A stretch of 64,000 nucleotides of DNA from Euphorbia lathyris. Taxonomy: Eukaryota > Streptophyta > Magnoliopsida > Malpighiales > Euphorbiaceae. The stretch covers positions 30,860,501-30,924,500 of the forward strand of contig NC_088911.1 of assembly GCF_963576675.1 (NCBI RefSeq), written 5' to 3'. Under the pieces are notes generated by a model, which made no database searches, had not been told where the DNA came from, and saw nothing but the letters and a program-made list of their open reading frames with translations. Shown here piece after piece: positions 1 to 11,877 of the stretch. A program made the translations under genes and the position numbers. The number at the start of each line of letters is the position of its first letter. Positions within the stretch are counted from its first letter, which is position 1.

Positions 1-209
1 ACAGCAACCTGTACAAAATAAAATTAATCTGTGGATCAAGAAGAGCCTTTTTAAAAGCAATCCAAGGCTAACACAAAAAAAGATCGGCCCATAGGCTTAA
101 CACATAAAAATAGCCTATTGATTTTTCATTTTCCCACATTAAATTCTTGATATTTTGAATTTGAAAATTCTCAATTGTATTAATTATTTTTTTACACAGT
201 GTATTAAAA
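1..209. repeat. Direct repeat, copy A
   Basis: From base 3 this stretch matches 693-1286 closely, from a shared AGCAACCTGTACAAAATA to a shared GTGTATTAAAA. It lacks the 386-bp insertion present in copy B, so it preserves the pre-insertion sequence. The two copies lie about 690 bp apart, which suggests an old tandem duplication. The part right of 210 has no match in the window. Confidence 0.8.
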
Positions 210-309
210 AATAAAATAGTTGATACGAATCCGATTGAATCCAAAAAAGTCGATCATTATTAAAATTAATAATAGATAAACATGAACTGAGTCAGAAACA
301 TAGTTTATT

Positions 310-570
310 TCAAACCCACAACAATTTAATTGTGGATCCAACAGACGATGCATGAAGTGCGGGTGGCGGTGGCGATGGATGCCCCTCCTCCAATTTGCAT
401 TTCGCCCAGCAGAGAGCTGGGCAAAGTGGATCCAAGAGAGGAAAGCACCAGAGAAGACAGCCACATAAACAATTCATAAAGGCTATTTTGATTAGATCTC
501 TTGATTCGTCTGGTGCTGAAACTATCAGCATCAGGATGAGGACCACCACAAATTGCATTTTATTAACCAT
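310..570 (-). CDS. Candidate small secreted cysteine-rich peptide
   Basis: This is an 86-codon ORF that I do not recognise as a named family. The first ~20 residues look like a signal peptide, with a hydrophobic FVVVLILMLIVSA core. The middle (residues ~33-57) has seven cysteines in the order CLCGCLLWC, then CPALCWAKC. A proline-rich tail follows. Upstream on the same strand, a TATAAATA box lies 47-54 bases before the ATG, a normal spacing for a short plant leader. This layout is usual for plant secreted Cys-rich peptides (thionin-like or other defence or signalling peptides), but the cysteine spacing does not fit a family I can name. No intron is evident. A chance ORF is possible. Confidence 0.4.
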   Translation of the reverse strand: MVNKMQFVVVLILMLIVSAPDESRDLIKIAFMNCLCGCLLWCFPLLDPLCPALCWAKCKLEEGHPSPPPPALHASSVGSTIKLLWV

Positions 571-616
571 GAGTCTTTGTAGTCTTTTTCTTTGTAAAAT
601 AGAGTGTTTGTAAACA

Positions 617-624
617 TATTTATA
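617..624 (-). promoter_or_regulatory. TATA box of candidate peptide gene
   Basis: On the minus strand this reads TATAAATA. It sits about 50 bases before the ATG at 570 and would place a transcription start near 590. A second TATA-like run (TATATATA) lies a few bases further upstream. Its value depends on whether the small ORF is real. Confidence 0.4.
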
Positions 625-690
625 CAGAGTATATATACAACCGTTTAATTTTCTTGTCTGTCAATTTCTGTATAATTCCTAATTAGATTT

Positions 691-1286
691 ATAGCAACCT
701 GTACAAAATAAGATTAGCCTATGGATCAAGAAGAGCTTTTTTTTTTTAGGATAAATAATTTATTAGTCCCTTAGTTTTTACCTAACACATTGTTTAGTCC
801 CCTATTTTGAAAAATACATTATAAGGTCCCTAGCTTTTGCTAATATTAACCCTTTGGTCTTTTTATCTAGTTTTTTTAGACTTATAATCGTTATATTTTA
901 GCATAAACAGCTAGATATAAAATAACAGAGTAGCATAGTCAACTTGTATTGTAGTGTGGTTGTCCTAAAAGCTAAGATATGTTCGGTTAAAATTCTAAAA
1001 AAATAGATAAAAGGACCACAAGGTTAATATTGGCAAAAGATATGGACCTTAAAATGTGTTTTTCAAAATAGGAGACTAAACAGTGTGTTAGGTAAAAATT
1101 AAGGGACTAATAAATTATTTACCCTTTTTTTAAAGCAATCCAAGCTATCACAAAAAAAAAAGAAAGATGGGCCCATGGGCTTAACACACAAAAATAGTCA
1201 TTGATTTTTCATTTTCCTACATTAAATTCTTGATATTTTGAAAATTCTAAATTGTATTAATTATTTTTTTACAAAGTGTATTAAAA
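691..1286. repeat. Direct repeat, copy B, interrupted
   Basis: This is the second copy of the 1-209 repeat, split by a 386-bp inverted-repeat element at 749-1134. In copy A the joined site reads AAGAGCCTTTTTAAAAGC. Here T-runs flank the insert on both sides. Confidence 0.8.
749..1134. mobile_element. MITE-like inverted-repeat element, family 1, copy 1
   Basis: The ends are near-perfect inverted repeats (GGATAAATAATTTATTAG at left; the right end reads GGGTAAATAATTTATTAG when reversed) and complementarity extends for well over 100 bp. A poly-T stretch on each side is compatible with a 9-bp target duplication. The uninterrupted site survives in copy A at 1-209. A relative sits at 63089-63465. 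No coding capacity is seen, so this is a non-autonomous element, probably Mutator-like given the 9-bp TSD of the other copy. Confidence 0.8.
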
Positions 1287-1509
1287 TCGTTAATTAGGTT
1301 CCAAATTTTGATATTTTTAATTTTATATTTTCATTTCGGTTCGGATCAATATTTTTTAATATTTTAGGTTTCGGTTATTATTTCATTTTTAAGTTAGAAA
1401 ATCGTTTAAATCAAACCAAAACTAAGGTTATAAAAACGCTAGACGCTTGTCAGACGGATAGTTTAATCGAATATTAATCAAATTTTAATCGAATTTTTAT
1501 TTTTATATT

Positions 1510-1961
1510 TAGTGGTTTGGTTGTGAGAGATAGTAATGGTTTGGTTTCTATGTCAGGTGGTGGTCCAATTGGTACTACATTATGGGCTCTACATGCTGAG
1601 TTAATAGCAATTCTTTATTCATTATGTGTGGTACGGAATAGTGGATATCATGTTATTTTAGTAGCTTCTGATTCGGCCTCGGTTATTCAATTGCTTTAAA
1701 GGGGATCTGGTTTTGTTAAATTGGCTTGATGTTATTCTAGGTGATATTTTTTAGGTGGCCGGTTCTTTTGAATTCATTCAATTCATGCATGAAAAACGAA
1801 AAGTAAATATTGCTGCTTATAGTTTAACTGTATGGGCACGTTCTATTTCTCAAATAGAAATTCTTATTGAAGATTTTTCTGATTTTATTTCTTCTTTTAT
1901 TCAAAATGATTTAATTCCATTTTTTTTTCCGTAATATATGGTTTGTATTTAAAAAAAAACA
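1510..1961 (+). pseudogene. LINE 3' end fragment with RNase H-like domain
   Basis: The frame opening near 1517 encodes VVRDSNGLVS, an AELIAILYSL helix and VLVASDSASV-type sequence. This is the RNase H-like (RVT_3) domain found at the C-terminus of plant LINE ORF2 proteins. Reading continues past stops near 1697 and 1755 to HEKRKVNIAAYSL and a terminal FIQNDLIP, then a short A-run near 1950-1961 that could be the poly(A) tail. The copy is 5'-truncated and broken by stops, so it is not functional. Confidence 0.75.
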
Positions 1962-2160
1962 CTCCACATATTAATGCTATGAAACTTCTTTAATATAATT
2001 TCCTATTTTTTATATAAAACATCTGTTGGTGATATTTTCGAAATAAATATGGAGCAACGAGCTCGGAATTAATATTTGAAAATGGCTCTGACAGAATAGT
2101 TGTTTGATGGTTATAAAACCAAAAGGTTGATTCTGTTGAGCAATGTTATTAATGATTAAA

Positions 2161-2757
2161 GGGTAAATTCCAAAAAAACCTATGTGGTTTCATGGATTTA
2201 AAAAAAAACCCATATGGTTTGTTTTTACAAAAAAAAAGCGTGTTATACGCCGTTACCCCGAAAAACGGAAAATTACTTAATAGTGTTAAAATGGATGACG
2301 TGGTGTAAAATGGTCCGAAAAAAAAAACCCACCTTCTTCTTCTTCTTCTTCTTCTTCTTCTTCTTCTTCTTCTTCTTCTTCAAATAAATTAAAATAGATT
2401 CTTCTTCTTCTTCCTCTCTCTCTTCTTTTTTTCTTCTTCTTTTTTTAATTTCCAGAATTCTGGAAATTTTAAAATTTCCAGAATTCTAGAAAATTTCTAA
2501 AATAACGTCTGAAATCCAGACGTTCATCACGTCTGGATTTTCCAGAAGTAAGAAGAAGAAGAAGAAAAAAAACAAAAAAAATTGGTTTTTTCAATTTTAC
2601 CCCTTGCCACGTCATCCAAACTAACGGTGTTAAGTCATTTTCCGTTTTTCGGGTAACATCGTATAACACACACCTTTTTTTTTGTAAAAACAAAACACAG
2701 GGTTTTTTTTTTTGAAATCCATGAAACCACGTAAGTTTTTTTTTTTGGAATTTACCC
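2161..2757. mobile_element. Mutator-like MITE with 9-bp TSD
   Basis: The ends are GGGTAAATTCCAAAAAAA and, at the other side, TTTTTTTGGAATTTACCC. Complementarity continues inward for about 170 bp on each side, with CATGGATTT and the ATGACGTGG/CCACGTCAT pair. The direct repeat ATGATTAAA flanks it at 2152-2160 and 2758-2766. A 9-bp TSD is typical of Mutator-type insertion. The core holds a (TTC)n tract and a short imperfect palindrome built on CCAGAATTCTGG and CGTCTG. No protein is encoded. Confidence 0.85.
2334..2381. repeat. (TTC)n microsatellite
   Basis: About 16 uninterrupted TTC units lie inside the MITE at 2161-2757, with a second short CTT-rich patch at 2399-2440. Confidence 0.95.
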
Positions 2758-2766
2758 ATGATTAAA

Positions 2767-3585
2767 CTAAAATATATCAAAAATTGAATTGAAATTTGGT
2801 TGAGTACATATGTTTACTTGTTTCCTTAATTAATTCAATAAATAAAATTATAATTATTATTAGAGATTGTAAAATTACATTTGATCCGTAGACGAACTTA
2901 ATATGGTATACATTTTGGATAATCTGGATTCTAACTGTTAATTAAAAAATGATATAAATATTTAAAAGTATTATTATATTCTATAATTTTTAATATTATG
3001 ATTAAAATTGATAGTAAAATTACATCTAACCTACAAATATAATACGAAAATGATGCTAATCCGATTCAATTTACGTGATTATCATATGACGTTTTTTTGG
3101 AGTGGATTTATGTTTGCTCATTTGACATTAAATTAATAATTTTCATGACACAAATATGATATTAATCCCGATAATTGTCACCGGAGTATGCAGTAAATGA
3201 AAGGGTAAGTTACACTTATAACAGATATTAGTAGTTTTATTACACATGTCAAATACTTATTAACAAAATTATAAAATTGTCAGATTTTTAAATTTTTAAA
3301 CTACTTTTATCTTGAACCGTCACAACCTTTCAAAGTTCATTGAGTTTAGTTTTTAAAAATTAACTAATTAATGTGATAACTGCAATTTTGACAAAATAAG
3401 AAATATTTATAGTAGAATTTGATATTTTAAAATTATTAAACACTCATATGATAATAGATAAGAAAGGAAGATACTTAATTGTAAAAAAAATTTTAAAGAT
3501 GATTTTTTTGTGTAATTTTCTCTAAAGGAAATTGAAAAACAATGCTATTTGGGCTTCATACGACCCAACCCAATATTAATAAACA
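2767..3585. other. AT-rich intergenic DNA
   Basis: No gene, repeat boundary or ORF of note is seen. The last part probably includes the promoter of the cyclophilin gene that follows. Confidence 0.6.
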
Positions 3586-3947
3586 ATAAAATGCTCGAAC
3601 AATCGATCCGTTGAAAATTAGAACGCAGATTAGACGAAGAGAGTACGAAGCAAAATTCAAAGTGGAAACCAAAAAACGTAGTGCGAAACAAAATTTGAAT
3701 CTAAGCACCGATATCCGATAATTTTTCTTATTAGAAACAATTAAATCAAAGATCGCAAACCTGCCTTGGCTGAGAAATTGCACAGGTAATTCCCGCTCAC
3801 TCGACTGTCTGTTTATTCATTAATTGTTTTCGTTTTTTTAAAATTAGATCCTCAATCCCAGTTACAATTTGAATCCAAATCAAAATTTTAGCGTGAAAAT
3901 TTGAACTGTGATTTTTAGGGTGGTTTTGTGTGCATCATCTGTTGTAA

Positions 3948-6900
3948 ATGGCGAGGATCAAACCTCAAGCTCTCCTTCTACAGAGCAAAAAAAAGAAGGC
4001 GCCGACTCGAATAAGCGCTGTTACTATTATTCTATGTAGCTTGATTACTATCTTAATTGTCTTCTTCTTGTATTCTACATACCGAAACTGGTCATTAAGG
4101 TCTGTGCATTTCGTGATTTTCTTTCTTTTTTCTGGTAAATTTTTTTCGTAGTTGGGATAACGTTCTACCCGCTTTTAATTAGTAATTCATATCTTTCAAA
4201 CTGGTTTCTAGGTCGACGATCCACCACACCGAAAGTTACAGTTCAAGTTATGAGGTAATTGTCATTTAGTTTTTCATTTCCCTGTTTTTTTTTTTTTTTT
4301 TTTTTTGGACTTTTCTGTACAATGAATGGCAAATTCTGGTTTCTGTGTTCTGCCTATTTTTCTCCATGAATTTTAGTTTTTCTTTTTCTTGTTAAGGGAA
4401 GAACGTTTATATTTAATATATTATATTTCCGTTATGGGAATTCAATTTTTACAGGTTAAAATTATCTGTGCTGTAGGTTAATTCGAAGATACCTGATCTC
4501 CCTGGATATGCAGTATGTCTTCTATTCCATGCTGAACCATTTTAGCTTATTTCACTTTGTTTCTTACTACCGTCATATGCTATAAGCCTATAACTTCAAA
4601 CTAGTATCTTAGTTTTTGAACAATCTCTAGCTTTCATCAATTTGGGACTAGATGCTGTTATTTGTGTATTTAATATGTGTCCTCTATCTTGCATGAAAAC
4701 TTGAATTTTGGAGCTGAAATGTTTTGGAAAATGAAATTATCGGAAACTTGTATGCTATGTTTTGGGTCACGTTTCAGTAATTTTAAAAACAAAAAATGGA
4801 AACTCGTTAAAATTTTGGAAACTCATTTCTTAGAACGAAATGTGTTTTCGTTAGTCGATCAATGCTAATCACGTATTCATTAAATTCCTAATGTTTTCTA
4901 GATTATCTTGTATAAACTTTCAAAACGGAAGTCTTTTTCTCTCTATTAGGCATTTTTTCTAATGTAAAAAAAAAAAAAGCCTACATTCTTATAATTTTTA
5001 AAAATTTATAGATATATCTACATACTCTTACTATTTACACGTTTCCGTCTCCTATATCTTTTACAAATTTTGTTTTCTGGCTGCTTTTGGTATGCTTAGC
5101 CTTATAGAAATGTGGAAGAGCCTACGTTTTGGAGTTTATAACACATCCTATTTCCATTTGGTGATTGGATTGATAAGTAACACGGACTGCTTTTACTAGA
5201 TTGGATTAACATACTTATCTCTGACATCTGTTGAAAGATTTGTGGGACCTGCTGATTGGATGTAATACTCCGGAAAAGCTACATTTTACTGGATATTATT
5301 AATAAATGAATCCTTGGTGGGAAGATTGATAAATAATTTCAGCGACCTAACTTGGGATTGTACCAATCTAGGTGAACGATACCTCTGTTAAGGGAGAAAA
5401 ATTCAAACTTACATTTATGGTTGAGAATCCTTAGTTCTGTAAGCGATGAGTAGTCGATAGGTCAGAGTGACAACTGTTGAAGTTACTCGGAATCATTGTA
5501 GAGTTGTCCTCAGCGTTCATTTTTGTAATGGAACTCGCAATATAATGTTGCTTCATTTTTATTTCTTAGATTTTGAATACGTCAAAAGGCTCTATAATGG
5601 TGGAACTTTTCAAGGATGGTTCTTTTGAAGTTGTTGACAAGTTTACTAAACTATGGTGAGTACATGTACTACTTAATTTCACTTTTGCTTCATAGTTCGA
5701 TAAACATCTGTCATGGCTGCTGTAAGCATATTCGTCATAGTTGCTATGCTATTATACAATAAAAATTTACAAGCTTCCTGTATTGGAATTGTTCATTGAA
5801 TACCAACACTGTCTTAATCAATTTTCTCTTATGCATACAGCGTGTGCTAATACCTATGGAAGTTTGTCTCTCATGGTTTTGTGCACTGGTTTTTTTGCTA
5901 TAATTGCCAGCAGCATGCATAATATGGTTATCCTTGGTTCTTCCCTGCTTTTGCATCTTACTTTTGATTGAGTGCATAGGTGACATTATTTGGTTTTGCT
6001 TAATACAGAATGAACTCTGTCGTGCAATAATTGTCATTGAAAGGTTTTGATCTGTAATGCTAAAGTCAGTTAAGACAGTTATGGATGAATCATCTGGAAG
6101 TATAAGAGTATAGTAAATTGTTTCATGAGTAGCTTCCTTATAGAAAGCTTCTTATACAAAATTTGGTTGACCATCGCTCATCCTCCAATATTATTTTGCG
6201 TTGGTCTTGCAGTAAAAAGGGGCGATTTAAGGGGATGCGTTTTCGTCATGTAATAAAACATTATGTGATTCAAGCAGGGGATGCTGATAACCCTGGGGCA
6301 GCAGGAGATTGGACTTTGAAGGGAAAGAATTATAGTCAACTGGATACAAGGTTGCTTACCTGAATTAAATTAATACCGTCCTCTATTCTTTTATCACTCC
6401 ATGAATTGTTCAGTATTTCACATATGAATTATTATGATTTTATATTGATAAGTGAATTTGATATTATCAAAATAGTTTGAAACATGAAGCATTCATGCTT
6501 GGAACATCAAAAACAAAAAACAACGAAAAAGGATTTGAGCTTTTCATTACAACCGCACCAATACCAGATCTAACTGAAAAGCTTATAGTTTTTGGACGAG
6601 TCATTAAGGGAGAAGATGTTGTTCAGGTAAAACAATATTATACCTTTCAGCTTTTGTGATATGATATGTATGGCTTTCTATTTTAACTTTTTCCCCATTT
6701 TCATATATGAGCATTATGTTTCATCAAACCTGGGAGGCTGGGCACATTTTATAGACTTTACCTGGGAAAATCTGCCTTCTTTGCATAGAGCCAGGATTCA
6801 ATATTGCTTATCACTTGCAGCTATAGCTAACAAGTTGTATATTCGGTCGTTGAACATGGCTTTTTACCAGGAAATTGAAGAGGTGGATACAGATGAATAT

Positions 6901-6957
6901 TATCAGCCTAAGTCTCGTATAGAGATTACCGATGTGACTCTACAATGGGAACTCTGA
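3948..6957 (+). CDS. CYP21-4: Peptidyl-prolyl cis-trans isomerase CYP21-4-like, membrane-anchored cyclophilin
   Basis: Seven coding exons can be joined in frame: 3948-4099, 4212-4254, 4477-4512, 5570-5655, 6213-6350, 6476-6626 and 6871-6957, giving 230 residues. All introns have GT/AG ends. The start [10 protein letters not shown] and the Lys-rich stretch match plant CYP21-4. A hydrophobic segment at residues ~23-43 is a signal anchor, so the cyclophilin domain (from ~75) probably faces the lumen of the Golgi/secretory system, where this family is known to reside. Domain landmarks are [31 protein letters not shown] and [12 protein letters not shown]. The usual catalytic arginine of the FHR(V/I)I motif is replaced: this protein reads FRHVI. 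The tryptophan that gives cyclosporin sensitivity is also absent. Prolyl isomerase activity may therefore be weak or lost. A likely 5'-UTR intron lies at 3786-3918 (donor CACAG|GTAATT). Confidence 0.92.
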
Positions 6958-7675
6958 AGTTGTTCTTTTGGTTTGAAGCTTTTCACATTGCATCATTCGT
7001 CCACTACACATCAAGTTTCCTGCCAAACTTCTGATATGTATTGTGAGCATTTGGAGTAGTGTAATTTGTCAAGGCATTGTCCAGGTAGAATCCTATGTAG
7101 AAGAGTTGAAGCTTTCTAAAATTAGCATGAGTACTTGGCAGCTATTATCTGTTCTCTTGGCAATTTTGTTCTGAAGTTGGATCATACACCAAAATTACAT
7201 TGTATAACAAGTATATGTATTCTTTACTGCGAGGAAAGTTAAGAAAAGAAAAGGAAAATGATTTTGCTGATAATTTGCGTTTGTGAGTGGTGCTTTTCAC
7301 ATGCTTTCAATAGTTATTTCTGTTTGTCCTTCTCAGGTTTGCTGGTCTTATGGTAGAAATTACTCTTCTACTGCATTGTCTTGTTAAAGGGTTCAGTAGA
7401 TTGTTTTTTTCCCCTCTCGTTTCAGCGTATTTCCCGGCTCATACTCTAGCTAGGGCTGTCCATTCAAAGTATGTTAGTAGAGAATAGGCATGTCCACCTC
7501 TGTTTCTTAACTAGTTTTGTGTTTTAGATTCTCTTTAATATAAGCAGTTTCTTGGTAAAGAAAAAAGAGAAAAAGGATCGATCATATTGTCAACATGGTG
7601 GTTATAAACCATTTTATTTTGGTGAATACGAATTGAATCATAAAGCTTTTTTTTTTTTTTTCTTTTTTCTAAAGA
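6958..7675. other. 3' flank of cyclophilin gene
   Basis: This holds the 3' UTR and downstream AT-rich sequence, ending in a T-run at 7647-7670. No further gene is seen. The ORFs here are low-complexity. Confidence 0.6.
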
Positions 7676-7746
7676 AGTTTTTATCATTCTTCCTTTTTTT
7701 GGTAGAAAAAAGAAAGGAAAAAACAAACAAAAAACCAAAAAGATGC

Positions 7747-10700
7747 CTAACCCGGGATTAGCCTAGGGAAGCTAACTCCCACCACATAATTCAACAGGAG
7801 AGAAGAAAGGAAAGTAGGAGGAGAAGAGAAAGTAGTTACTCCCAACAACATCTCATGGCTCTCGGCTGCTAAACGATCCGCCACCCGGTTCTGTTCTCTG
7901 AAAATATGGCTGAAACTGATGGACTCAAAGGAAGAACAAATCCTTTTGATACCTTTGATTAAATTTTGGCTATTCAAACAAATAGCATTATCTTCTGATA
8001 TCATATTGATAGTTTTGAGGTTATCATATTCCACAAGCAACTTCAAGCCCAGACTCTTAGCAAGTCTAAGGCCAGAAAAGATCCCCCAAAGCTCGGCAGA
8101 AAAGGAAGAACCCATCCCAAGATTCTGAGCGAATCCGGAAACCCAAACACCACCATCATCTCTCAGGACTCCTCCAGCAGCGATTTTTCCATCCTTCAGA
8201 CAAGAGCCATTAGTGTTTAACTTCACCATCCCTCTGCTAGGCCTACACCAGCCCAAGAGATGAACCGCCTTCTTCTGGATAGATCTAGCAAGAGGGTCCT
8301 CCTTGAAGCTATTAATAATAGTGCAGAATTTCTTGGATAAGAAATCAACCAAATTAGGAGTAATAACCGTTTCTCCTTCAAAAATCTCCATATTCCTCCA
8401 TCTCCAAATTTGGTGATAGACAACTGCAAAGATGATATCACCATGCTCCAGATTGGCTAACAATATACCATTAACACCATCAGTGAACCAGTCAAGCTCA
8501 GGATGGGACAAGAAAGCAGACAACAACTGGTTAGGGAGAACTTTCCTCCACACCTCTCTACTCTTAGAACAGTCCCTTAGAGCATGGCAAATGGTTTCCT
8601 CATGCCCTCTGCATCTGCTACACGCCCCAGATTCCACCAAATGCCGCCTTTTCCTATCTGTATTAGTAAGCAATCTATTCTTGACACCAAGCCACGGGAA
8701 ACTCCTAATGCGGTACGTGACTTTCAAAGCCCAAATCTTTTTCCAAATATCAGGCCGAGGAAACTCCAAATTCTGATTGAAGGTCTCGAAGGCAGACTTA
8801 CAAGTATAAGACCCATTATTAGTCAAAGCCCAACAGTGACTATCCCTATCTTCTTCTTTATTACTAATCTTAACTCCTCTAATCCTCAAGAGAGTTTCTA
8901 TATTAAGGAAAGATTCAAACTTTGACCAAATCCAATCACCCTCAGAATCAATCACATCAGCAATCCTCCAATCCCGGATATCCACAGGCGGCGGGGAAGT
9001 ACAAACCTCTAATAAAGACTTTTTACCAATCCAGATGTCATTCCAGAAACTGATAGAATTCCCATTTCCCACAGCCCAACCTATCCCAGAGCAAAACTCT
9101 GAGAACACATTGCTTGGGCCTTTCCAGAGAAAAGAACAATTAATAACTCTCTCATTGGGACCACCAAAAATCTTATCTTTTCTATATTTCCCGCATAATA
9201 AGCGAACCCAAAGAGAAGAAGGAAGCTGCCACATTCTCCACAGAAGTTTCATAAGTAAAACTTTATTATTGTTCCTGGCTTGTCTAATCCCCAGACCCCC
9301 CATCTCTTTAGGTTGGCAAACCTCTTTCCAAGGAACGAGGTGAATTTTTTTCCCATTCGCAGAATCCTCCCACAGGAAACGACGATTGATTTTATCAAGA
9401 TACTTAAGCACCGGCTCAGGCAATTTGCAAGCTTGCATAATATGATTAGAAACCGCGCAATTGACAGACTGAATCAGAGTAAGCCGGCCCGCCATAGACA
9501 GGGTTTTAGCTTTCCAACTAGCACATTTACTATTAGCTTTATCGAAAGTCTCTTTAAAGGAAGCTTTAGAAACTCTATCACTATGGAGGGGGACTCCAGA
9601 TAATTACCTAAAGAATTGGTCAGAGGAATACCAGATATATCACTTAGCCTTTTACAAACTCTTTGACTCATGTTTTTAGAGCACAACATCTGAGATTTTT
9701 GGATATTGAGCTTTTGGCCAGAAGTAGCGCAGAAGCGGCTAAGGATATCCATGATAACACCAATTTGCTCCTCATTTCCTTCCACGAATAATATAACGTC
9801 ATCATCGAAGAACAAATGAGTAACCGGGGGACAAAATTTATTGATGGATACAGGATGAAAACTCCCATCGTCAACCGCTTCTTGGATAAGGTGGGTTAAC
9901 CTTTCCATAGCAATAATAAATAAGAAAGGGCTCATAGGATCCCCTTGACGAATACCCCAAGAAGGAGTAAACTCCTCTGACATATCCCCATTAATCATAA
10001 CCTGAAACACAAGAGAAGAAATGCAGACCTTGATTAATCTCTTCCAATTATCAGGAATACCAGCTCTATCCAGACTCTCAAGAAGAAAACTCTAGTTAAG
10101 GCGGTCATAAGCTTTTTCCAGATCTAATTTCAGAGCCACAATACCCCTCTTCCCCTTTTTAATCTTCATAGAATGGGTCATCTCCTGGGCAATAACAACA
10201 TTATCCATCATCTGTCTCCCAGGAACAAAACTGCCTTGATTCTGACTAATAATATCGGGAAGAATACACTGGAGTCTATCAGCCACAATTTTGATAATAG
10301 CTTTGTAAATCACATTACAAAGACTAATGGGCCTCAGTTGTAAGAACAAGGTCGGTTTCTCCACTTTCGGAATCAGGACCAGAAGACTTTTATTCACAAG
10401 TTTAATATCCTCAGAACCACTGAACACACCTTTAATAAAGCTATACATACCTTCCTTTACCGTCTCCCAATGTTTATGATAAAAACTGGCAGGAATCCCA
10501 TCAATCCCAAGAGCTTTAGTAGCCCCAATACTAAAGACCGCCTGATCAATCTCTTTCTGGTCAATAGGGTGGAAAGCTTCCAGAATCAAATCATCACTTA
10601 ATCTGGGAAACGTAATCCTAGAAAGAGCTTTATCCAACTCCACCCTTTCCTCTTTAAATAAGTCTTTATAAAAGATAAGGGCCAAGAGACGAATATCCTC

Positions 10701-11876
10701 ATCCTCATAAGCCCAATCACCATTCAGATCTTTGATAGCATCAATCCGATTCCTCTGCCTTCTAATCACAGTAGAGAGGTGGAAATATCTGGTGTTGCGA
10801 TCTCCATCTTTAATCCAAGCTTTCCTAGATTTCTGAAACCAGAGTAGCTCTTCTTGAATAAGCACAACTTCCAATTCCTTCTGGAGAGATCTAAGAAGAC
10901 CATCTAAACTATGATCAAATCTAATCTCCAAATTGCGTTGAATGCCATCGATTCTGCTCAAAAGCTTGTTTTTCCTTCTGATAATATGGCCAAAGATGTT
11001 CTTATTCCAACCCACCACATTCGTTCTAAAACCCTCTGCAGCAAGTAACACATTAGAATGAGGCTGCCAATTCTTCTGAACAAAGTTTTTAAACTCAGGG
11101 TGAGACTCCCAGGCCACCTGGTACCTAAAAGGTCTATCCCCTCTAGGACGATGGCCTCTAACCAGCTTGATTAGAATAGGACAGTGATCAGAGTGACGGA
11201 AAGGGAGGTTTAACACAATCACATCAGGAAATCTTCAATGAGCCGCCATGTTCATATAAACTTTATCTAAACGAATAAACGTACTATTACGTTTCCAAGT
11301 AAACTTATGGCCAGCAGCACCTAAATCTGAAAGCTCACACAAATCCATACTCTGTTTATGATTAAAACACCAGTTCACATAGTGGTTCCCACCCCCTCTT
11401 TGATCGCTCATAAGAGCAATATCATTAAAATCCCCAGCCACAAACCAAGCATCCTCCATACTCGTACTCATAGAATACAGAACCTCCCACAGCCTTTTAC
11501 GATTGGCCAAAATAGGGTCAGCATAAACAAAGGTGATAAAGAAAGGTTTATTCCCAGGTTAACTAATTTTGCTGTGAATAAATTGTTTATCCATACTCAC
11601 AATATCAATATGAACACGATCTGGCTTCCAGAAGAGCCAAATCCCACCCGCCCCGCCAATAGCCTCCGATTTAACAAAATTCCAATTTCTAAACTTTCTA
11701 ACCACCTCATCAGCTTTACTTTCACTAATCTTTGTTTCCATTAAAGCAAAGCAAGAAGGGTTAAACTGTTTAATTAAATCTTTAACATGGATACGGGTAG
11801 CCTTGCTAGTCACTCCTCTAACATTCCACACAAACAAATCCATCAAGCGAAAGACTACTGACCACAGGCCCAACAC
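7747..11876 (-). pseudogene. LINE-A ORF2: endonuclease, reverse transcriptase, zinc finger, RNase H
   Basis: Read right to left, the apurinic-type endonuclease begins at 11840 (LFVWNVRGVTSKATR, ALMETKIS) and continues to 11235. The reverse transcriptase follows (11222-9474) with LRPISLCNVIYK, GSFVPGRQ, LDLEKAYDRL and GIRQGDPMSPFLF. Next come a zf-RVT region (SGACSRCRGHEETICHAL) and a C-terminal RNase H-like domain (LNTNGSCLKDG to NRVADRLA), ending at 7747. The frame is broken by stops near 11559, 11235 and 10092 and by a frameshift around 9474-9605. The RT catalytic box near 9798-9812 reads FFDDD instead of the usual (F/Y)ADD. The first RNase H aspartate position is Asn. Confidence 0.9.
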
Positions 11877-11877
11877 C

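Noticed and set aside
7919..9603. Several plus-strand ORFs of 70-114 codons
   Set aside because: They are antisense shadows of LINE-A ORF2, which has clear RT, zinc-finger and RNase H motifs on the minus strand.
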